From Flavobacteriales bacterium UBA5871 (lineage in GTDB: Bacteria; Bacteroidota; Bacteroidia; Flavobacteriales_D; Crocinitomicaceae), in the NCBI GenBank assembly GCA_002432085.1, contig DJFN01000105.1:561-5646 (forward strand): 5,086 nucleotides of DNA. The letters are read 5' to 3'. The notes under the pieces were generated by a model. The model was not told the origin of the DNA. It worked only from the letters and a program-made list of their open reading frames with translations, and did no database searches. Of the stretch, positions 1 through 4,112 are shown one piece after another (position 1 is the stretch's first letter; each line of letters begins with the position of its first letter). A program made the position numbers and the translations under genes.

Positions 1-399
1 TCCATTCAATACAATCCGAATCACTGTTATGCTTATTTGGATAGAGGGAAAGCCTATCTGAAGCTGGCGAATTACGATGCGGCCTATGCGGATTATAAAG
101 CTGCGGCGGCGTGTCCGAGCCTTTACAAATGGGGCATTGATCAGTTGCTGGTCGAAATTTTGCATGCCCAGGGAAGAACAGAAGAAGTTTACGAGGCTGT
201 AAGACAAGCGAGCTTTATTGAAAACTTTGGCTTCGAAGACGAGGACTTTTTATTAGTGCTGGGATCGATCTATACCGAAATGGGCGAGCCGGAAAACGCG
301 TGTGCATGCTATCGTCATATCGAGGAAATGTATCAGATGATCGATGCGGAGATTTCGGCAGAGGTGGAAGAGAAGTTGGCGGGATGTAAAGAGAATTGA
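1..399 (+). CDS. TPR-repeat protein, C-terminal 132 residues (5' end outside window)
   Basis: The frame is open from base 1, so the gene begins before the window; the TTG at 37 is an internal Leu codon, not a start. The visible part is helical and repetitive. About residues 5-40 form a good tetratricopeptide unit (N-P-N, then A-Y-L-D-R-G-K-A-Y, L-A-N-Y-D-A-A, Y-A-D-Y-x-A-A), residues 45-71 a weaker helical pair, and residues 82-113 another TPR-like unit (L-G-S-I-Y-T-E-M-G-E-P-E-N-A). TPRs are protein-interaction scaffolds, so no specific partner or reaction can be named. A signal peptide or additional domain would lie upstream, out of view. The stop codon TGA (397-399) lies inside the first unit of a 7-bp repeat array, so the present C-terminus (K-E-N) may have been set by that array. 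The TPR call is fairly secure; the biological role is unknown. Confidence 0.85.
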   Translation, partial: SIQYNPNHCYAYLDRGKAYLKLANYDAAYADYKAAAACPSLYKWGIDQLLVEILHAQGRTEEVYEAVRQASFIENFGFEDEDFLLVLGSIYTEMGEPENACACYRHIEEMYQMIDAEISAEVEEKLAGCKEN

Positions 400-442
400 A
401 AATGGAAAATTATCAATTATAAATGATCAATTATCAAGGGGC
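394..442. repeat. Heptanucleotide tandem array A (about 7 units)
   Basis: From 394 the sequence divides into consecutive 7-mers that all begin AA and mostly read AAT(T/G)(G/A)(A/T)N. Two AATTGAA-type units come first, followed by four AATTATC-type units, then a decayed unit (AAGGGGC). The first unit overlaps the last sense codon and the stop codon of the TPR gene. Its first 18 bases (394-411) match 2754-2771 with one mismatch, linking it to the array at 2754. A further unit-like stretch (AATTGAAAATG) occurs at 448-458. There is no coding potential and no GC-rich stem with a U-tract, so it is not a classical intrinsic terminator. Confidence 0.75.
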
Positions 443-491
443 TACTAATTGAAAATGTAAGCGTGGTAGCAGATAAAAAGAGGGTCAGAAC

Positions 492-522
492 TTTTAGAAA
501 TCTGTTAATTATTGTATTTTCG
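492..522 (+). promoter_or_regulatory. Predicted Bacteroidota-type promoter for the 577-residue protein
   Basis: TATTTTCG at 515-522 matches the Bacteroidota -7 consensus TAnnTTTG except for C in place of T at the seventh base. TTTT at 492-495 matches the -33 TTTG at three of four bases, with a 19-bp spacer, the spacing usual for the primary sigma factor of this phylum. The element ends 29 bp before the ATG at 552. The same C-for-T variant appears in the promoter proposed for the gene at 4113. No Shine-Dalgarno sequence precedes the ATG, which is normal in this phylum. Predicted from sequence only. Confidence 0.45.
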
Positions 523-551
523 TGCTTTGATTTAACCGCAAATCGACCTTT

Positions 552-2285
552 ATGAGAAAAGCATTACTTTCCACCCTGACATTTTGCCTTTGTTTCACTG
601 TTTCTTCGCAGACTTTTAATCCTTTAAACAGTGGTGTAGGCAATCTGTTGTCTGATCTTGATTTTGTTGGCAATGATCTCGGACTAGCGGTCGGTAATGG
701 CGGGACAATCGTTCGGACGGTTAACGGCGGAGCAAACTGGACCACTATAACTTCAGGTGTTTCTTCCGATCTGAGCGATGTTGCCTTCTTCAATCAGGAT
801 ACAGCTATTATCACCGGTCGTAATGGCGTACTTCTTCGATCTATCAATGCGGGTGTTTCCTGGAGTCCTGTAAGCTCTGGTGTGGGCACTGATCTCTCGC
901 GGGTGTTTGTTAACGGTAACGATATCTATGTATCCGGTTATTCGGGTATTTTGCTGAAGTCAACAGACGCAGGAGTTTCCTGGTTCCCTCTGAATTCGGG
1001 CACAAGCACTCATTTATTCCAGTTGTATTTCACCAGTGCCACTGTTGGCTATGTGGTGGGTAACTCGGCAACGATACTGAAAACCACCAACGGCGGAACA
1101 AGCTGGACTCCTCTCGACAGCGATATTTCAACCGTAAACCAACTACTGGGAGTGCATTTTACCGATGCCAACAACGGTTATGCCGTAGGAGGACACGCTC
1201 CTTCCAACGAAGGCGTTATTCTGAGAACTACCAACGGAGGAACGACCTGGACATCACAAACTTTTAGCGGTAATTTCTTTCTCACAATCCGCTTCCTTGA
1301 CGCAACAACTGGTTACACTATAGGTGGCAACGTTGCCAATAACACCAGCACGATTCTGAAAACCACCAATGCCGGTGCCAACTGGAATATTCAAAATAGC
1401 AACTCTTTCCGTCAGGTCGGTTCCTGCTTCCCGAGTTCCGAGGTTGGTTACACGTGTGGTCTGAACGGGAGCATTCTCAAAACAATCATCACCGGTCCGG
1501 TCTATGGTCCTGTTCAAACGGAAGAGGCATGTGAATCGTATACCTGGCCGCAAACAAACACAACTTATACTTCAAGCGGGGTTTATTACGATACCATTGC
1601 TTCAGCTTCAGGCAATGACTCGATCCTGACACTCGATCTCACGATCCACAGCGGTTATGAAGGAGACGAATCGGTGACTCTTTGCGGAGATTCGTACACA
1701 TGGCCGGTAACTAATGTGTCGTATACTGTTTCAGGGGACTACCCTGCTACGTTTCAAAATGAGCACGGCTGCGATTCTGTGATCGTACTTCACCTGGAGC
1801 TGTTTACGCCTCCGGAGGCGATCATTACCGCCAGCAGCGAAGGTGTGCTGGTTGGAAGCGCCGCAGGATCGTATGCCACGGATTGGATAGATTGCGCAAC
1901 AGGTCAGAGTATTCCGTCACAGGAAGGACAGCCGACGTTTTCACCTGAAGTGGCCGGGGATTATGCCGTTGTGCTCTACAACCCACAGACCGGTTGTTCG
2001 GATACCTCAGACTGCTTTAGAGCCGGCGCAGTTGGTCTTGACGAATTCAGCACATCAGGTATCCTGATCTCGCCTAACCCGGCAACGGAAACAATTTTCC
2101 TTTCATTTGATGCTTCATTGAACGCCGACAACCTGGTTATTGAGCTCAGCAACGCCACAGGCGAGCGTATTCACACACAGCAAAACGCCGATCCTATCGC
2201 TATTTCGGGGATTTCCAGTGGGATTTATTTTCTGACTGTTCGCAGTGGTGATCGTTCGTGGACGAAGAAGGTTATCAAGGAATGA
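552..2285 (+). CDS. Secreted YCF48-type seven-bladed propeller protein with T9SS sorting domain
   Basis: Complete 577-residue protein. Residues 1-20 are a signal peptide (K-rich start, hydrophobic core, probable cleavage near V-S-S-Q). Residues 31-311 hold seven repeats of about 30-45 residues with the YCF48/BNR-like signature 'G-Y-x-x-G-x-x-G-x-I-L-K-T-T-N-G-G-x-x-W'. The signature tryptophans are W63, W104, W144, W185, W233 and W278; the seventh repeat (288-311) lacks the W. Seven repeats fit the closed seven-bladed propeller known for the YCF48/HCF136 family. Two 'CGDSYTWP...GCDS' modules follow (327-365 and 378-417), then an Ig-like Cys-containing stretch (420-490). A T9SS type A sorting domain ends the protein (503-577: I-S-P-N-P-A, then S-G-I-Y-F-L-T-V, ending K-K-V-I-K-E). 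It is probably exported through the outer membrane by T9SS and anchored or released. YCF48 proteins in phototrophs assist photosystem II, but here the fold is more likely a surface adhesin or ligand-binding scaffold (inference). No catalytic residues are evident. The ATG at 552 fits the signal peptide and the upstream promoter. Confidence 0.93.
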   Translation: MRKALLSTLTFCLCFTVSSQTFNPLNSGVGNLLSDLDFVGNDLGLAVGNGGTIVRTVNGGANWTTITSGVSSDLSDVAFFNQDTAIITGRNGVLLRSINAGVSWSPVSSGVGTDLSRVFVNGNDIYVSGYSGILLKSTDAGVSWFPLNSGTSTHLFQLYFTSATVGYVVGNSATILKTTNGGTSWTPLDSDISTVNQLLGVHFTDANNGYAVGGHAPSNEGVILRTTNGGTTWTSQTFSGNFFLTIRFLDATTGYTIGGNVANNTSTILKTTNAGANWNIQNSNSFRQVGSCFPSSEVGYTCGLNGSILKTIITGPVYGPVQTEEACESYTWPQTNTTYTSSGVYYDTIASASGNDSILTLDLTIHSGYEGDESVTLCGDSYTWPVTNVSYTVSGDYPATFQNEHGCDSVIVLHLELFTPPEAIITASSEGVLVGSAAGSYATDWIDCATGQSIPSQEGQPTFSPEVAGDYAVVLYNPQTGCSDTSDCFRAGAVGLDEFSTSGILISPNPATETIFLSFDASLNADNLVIELSNATGERIHTQQNADPIAISGISSGIYFLTVRSGDRSWTKKVIKE

Positions 2286-2341
2286 CAGTGGACAATTGGC
2301 AATGGGCAGTGGACAATTGACAATTGACAATTGACAATTAA
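2286..2341. repeat. Heptanucleotide tandem array C (8 units) between convergent genes
   Basis: Fifty-six bases divide exactly into eight 7-mers in the phase CAATTGA, with no phase breaks. Units 5-7 (2314-2334) are perfect CAATTGA and unit 8 is CAATTAA. The left units are diverged variants such as CAGTGGA and CAATGGG. There is also a higher-order 21-bp period: CAGTGGACAATTG occurs at 2286-2298 and again at 2307-2319. The array starts on the base after the TGA of the 577-residue protein. Its last unit supplies the TAA stop (2338-2340, minus strand) of the convergent 124-residue gene. CAATTG is palindromic, so weak AT-rich stems could form from either strand, but there is no stable GC stem; a shared terminator role is possible but unproven. 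Confidence 0.85.
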
Positions 2342-2712
2342 CTGAAGTCGTAAACTCCGGGTTCGAGGGCGTCTTTTTCGATGAGGAGATGGTAGAGCTT
2401 TAATCGTGTTTTAAACGGGCCTTCGATTCGAAATTCATAAACTGTTCGCTCTTTTGTTTCACTGACTCTTTGGATCCTGAGTTCACCTATTCTGCAATCG
2501 AAGACGACCAGTCCTTTCCAGTCGTGCAGGTCGGCCAGTATTTCTTTAACCGGCGGATTGGGTGAAAAGATCCGTTGATCGACGTAACCACTGGCCGGAT
2601 GCCAGGTATCGCCGATCTCGAAGTCTTCCAGCAAGGCATTTTCATCGAAGAGCCGGAGCAGGTCTTTGAGGGTGGCGACGATGTATATGGCTGTGCTTTC
2701 TTCTTTTAGCAA
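2338..2712 (-). CDS. Hypothetical protein, 124 residues, TTG start or 5' frameshift
   Basis: I do not recognise this protein. It has no signal peptide, membrane segment or cysteine-based metal motif (a single Cys). It looks like a small soluble alpha/beta protein: a strand-helix opening (I-Y-I-V-A-T-L-K-D-L-L-R-L-F), a central W-H-P-A-S-G-Y segment, then alternating strands (L-V-V-F-D-C-R-I, L-R-I-Q-R-V, Y-E-F-R-I-E-G) and a last helix near L-K-L-Y-H-L-L-I-E. The only in-frame start near the beginning is TTG (2712-2710), and the frame is closed by TAA a short way upstream. An ATG at 2722-2720 lies in another frame, and losing one A from the AAAA run (2707-2704) would join it to this frame as M-S-Y-I-A-K-E-E-S. 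So either TTG is used or a one-base indel exists. It converges with the 577-residue gene, and its TAA comes from the intergenic repeat array. Codon use resembles the neighbours, so I take it as a real gene of unknown function. Confidence 0.7.
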   Translation of the reverse strand: MLKEESTAIYIVATLKDLLRLFDENALLEDFEIGDTWHPASGYVDQRIFSPNPPVKEILADLHDWKGLVVFDCRIGELRIQRVSETKERTVYEFRIEGPFKTRLKLYHLLIEKDALEPGVYDFS

Positions 2713-2753
2713 TGTATGACATTTAGGATGATTAAGTTACGAAAACAATGTAA

Positions 2754-2829
2754 AATTGAAAATGGAGAATTGAAAAGGGGATTATCAATTAGGAAGAGAG
2801 TTGGTTACACTTGAAAGTGGAGAATTAGT
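2754..2829. repeat. Decayed heptanucleotide repeats, array B
   Basis: Units of the AATTGAA/AATGGAG type run from 2754 to 2774. After a decayed stretch, units resume in shifted phase at 2780-2800 (GATTATC, AATTAGG, AAGAGAG). A further imperfect set lies at 2809-2829, and an isolated AATTATC at 2853-2859 is 8 bases from the stop of the 172-residue gene. TTGAAAGTGGAGAATT at 2811-2826 matches 2756-2771 with one mismatch, so the region contains a duplicated block with a 55-bp offset. A similar offset (about 53 bp) separates the two AATTGAAAATG copies in array A (394 and 448). The whole 2713-2867 gap has no coding potential that I can support. Confidence 0.6.
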
Positions 2830-2867
2830 AGTAAATCCGTTGGACAACACACAATTATCAGGTCGTT

Positions 2868-3386
2868 TTACAAGCCCAGGCTGTTTTTAATTATCCATTT
2901 GCCAAGATCTTTCATTTCTTTCAGACTATCGTTGCCTGTCAACAATTTAGCACTTTCAAGAATGATATTACAAAAGTCTAGTACAGCTTTGATGATCGTC
3001 TTCCAAATTTCGAGACGATTTTCTTTAGCTCCACTCAAAACGTCATTGTATCTCGGGGCTAAAGTATTCCAAAACGCAATTTTAACCTCAAGACTTGCCC
3101 CTTTAAAACCTGTTTGGGTAAATGCATCAGAACGTCGCCAATAGAAGTACTCAAATGGCTCATAATATGGATATTGGTCGATGTACTTTACTATACTTTG
3201 AAACTGCTCATAAGAATCCTGAAAAGCTTTCTCGAAAAGCTGCCATTCGGAATACTCAGATTTATAGAACAACTCTTTAAAGTCTGTTTCCAGGAATATA
3301 TGTCTTACACCATTTGAGACTCGTGTCAGGAAGTTCTTTAGACTTTCGATTTCATTTCCTGAATCGTATTTTACATTCTCCAGCAT
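2868..3386 (-). CDS. Hypothetical protein, 172 residues, AT-rich, aromatic-rich
   Basis: I do not recognise this protein. It appears soluble and mostly helical, with no signal peptide, membrane span or metal-binding motif. The most distinctive part is an aromatic cluster at residues 69-85 (Y, P, F and W dense: Q-Y-P-Y-Y-E-P-F-E-Y-F-Y-W-R-R). It is followed by a helical C-terminal half with an amphipathic helix near 127-172 (W-K-T-I-I-K-A-V-L, then L-G-K-W-I-I-K-N-S-L). The ATG at 3386-3384 is the natural start. It lies 43 bp downstream of the lipoprotein stop with no clear promoter between, so the two may be co-transcribed. Base composition differs from the neighbours: I count 20 G+C in 60 bases at 3181-3240 against 36 in 60 at 4441-4500. 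With repeats on its 3' side, this suggests an accessory or recently acquired gene (inference). Confidence 0.75.
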   Translation of the reverse strand: MLENVKYDSGNEIESLKNFLTRVSNGVRHIFLETDFKELFYKSEYSEWQLFEKAFQDSYEQFQSIVKYIDQYPYYEPFEYFYWRRSDAFTQTGFKGASLEVKIAFWNTLAPRYNDVLSGAKENRLEIWKTIIKAVLDFCNIILESAKLLTGNDSLKEMKDLGKWIIKNSLGL

Positions 3387-3429
3387 CTACAGATTATTTA
3401 ACAAGCTTTTTGAACGCAGAGAATGACAC

Positions 3430-3930
3430 TCATTCCCTCACCGCAGCTACACCTACTATCTCTGTCCTAAAATAATCCGTAGCCTCAGGATAACCGTCGA
3501 TCTTAAACGAGAACGACTTTGATGAATTCGGCTCCAGGTATTCGTAAATCGTGTAGGTCTGTTCGTCAATTAAGGTATTTGTTTGCGAGTAAAAGCTTAG
3601 CTTGAGCTGAGCATCTTTGTAACGAGCCAGTGTAGCAGCATTGTTCAGTCTTCCGGAAATGATCGCTCCGTCGGGTGCATACTCGGCATCCCGGAATAAG
3701 CCGGTTCTTCGTGTCTGGACCTGTTGGGGATCGAGTGTAATTCCTTTCCCGGTAATATAGGCCAGCGGCGACTCTTCTTCCAAGGCTTTCAATTCCATGC
3801 GGAGTTCTTCGGGACTTTTCTCCTGTTCGGGGTCATTCCTGGATTCAGCGCGTGAAAAAGGATGGGCATCCGAACCACAAGATGTGAACAGTATCAGGAA
3901 AATAATGGACAACGTAGTAATAGGTTTCAT
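3430..3930 (-). CDS. Putative lipoprotein with C-terminal Ig-like (FxLYD-type) domain
   Basis: Complete 166-residue protein. It begins M-K-P-I-T-T followed by a hydrophobic core and an L-F-T-S-C lipobox-like sequence, with C18 the expected lipidated residue (a type II signal peptide; F at -3 is less usual but tolerated). Residues 31-55 are charged and helical, probably a spacer. Residues 88-165 look like a small beta-sandwich: A-I-I-S-G-R-L-N-N, then Y-K-D-A-Q-L-K-L-S-F-Y-S, then Y-L-E-P-N-S-S-K-S-F-S-F-K-I, ending E-I-V-G-V-A-A-V. That order (strand with 'G-x-L-x-N', 'Y-x-x-x-x-x-x-x-x-F-Y', turn, 'L-x-P-x-x-x-x-x-F') resembles FxLYD-type domains found on exported bacterial proteins. No enzyme function is visible. 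The +2 residue is Gly, and the acidic export signal of surface lipoproteins is weak, so inner- or outer-membrane placement is open. An upstream promoter element supports the ATG. It may head an operon with the 172-residue gene downstream. Confidence 0.85.
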   Translation of the reverse strand: MKPITTLSIIFLILFTSCGSDAHPFSRAESRNDPEQEKSPEELRMELKALEEESPLAYITGKGITLDPQQVQTRRTGLFRDAEYAPDGAIISGRLNNAATLARYKDAQLKLSFYSQTNTLIDEQTYTIYEYLEPNSSKSFSFKIDGYPEATDYFRTEIVGVAAVRE

Positions 3931-3965
3931 AGCGTGATTATCGTTACTCTTTGTGAGTCAATGAA

Positions 3966-3996
3966 CAAACATACCTAAATGGAGCGATCTAGCATA
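3966..3996 (-). promoter_or_regulatory. Predicted Bacteroidota-type promoter for the lipoprotein gene
   Basis: On the minus strand, TATGTTTG (plus-strand 3973-3966) is an exact match to the TAnnTTTG -7 consensus. TATG at 3996-3993 matches the -33 TTTG at three of four bases with a 19-bp spacer. The -7 element ends 35 bp before the lipoprotein ATG at 3930. This is the best consensus match of the promoters in the window. Confidence 0.5.
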
Positions 3997-4057
3997 GCGT
4001 AGAAATACGGTATTTGATGGGAGAGCGGAAAACACCTTATCTGAATGAACATGCAGA

Positions 4058-4088
4058 ATTGACTGATCACCAGAATCCCTTATCTTCG
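4058..4088 (+). promoter_or_regulatory. Predicted Bacteroidota-type promoter for the LamG-domain gene
   Basis: TATCTTCG at 4081-4088 matches TAnnTTTG except at the seventh base, the same variant as in the promoter at 515-522. ATTG at 4058-4061 is a three-of-four match to TTTG with a 19-bp spacer. The element ends 24 bp upstream of the ATG at 4113. Confidence 0.5.
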
Positions 4089-4112
4089 CGGCTGAACACA
4101 CTGAAACCGATC

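Larger units (their letters stand above)
3931..4112. other. Divergent intergenic promoter region
   Basis: This 182-bp gap separates two genes transcribed away from each other, so it should hold both promoters; one candidate is found for each direction (3966-3996 minus, 4058-4088 plus). The middle part, about 3997-4057, shows no repeat array, no clear inverted repeat and no small reading frame that I would support. It may hold operator sites, but none is recognisable. Confidence 0.6.

Noticed and set aside
441..470. Inverted repeat GCTAC / GTAGC as a terminator of the TPR gene
   Set aside because: The stem is only 5 bp with a 20-base loop and no adjacent T-tract; this is expected by chance.
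509..2330. Minus-strand frames at 509-793, 1254-1553, 1976-2158 and 2115-2330
   Set aside because: All are shadows of the 577-residue gene; the last begins within the repeat array, whose units translate to a low-complexity N/C/P-rich start.
2286..2341. CRISPR-like or direct-repeat origin (iteron) reading of array C
   Set aside because: Units are only 7 bp with no spacers, so it is not CRISPR. There is no replication initiator gene or AT-rich DnaA-box cluster nearby to support iterons.
2740..2747. Minus-strand TGTTTTCG as promoter of the 124-residue gene
   Set aside because: It has two mismatches to TAnnTTTG and no -33 partner at 19-21 bp; too weak to list.
2899..3317. Plus-strand frames at 2899-3144 and 3114-3317
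   Set aside because: They are antisense to the 172-residue gene, which has the better length, start and isolated position in its gap; neither shadow has a plausible start context.
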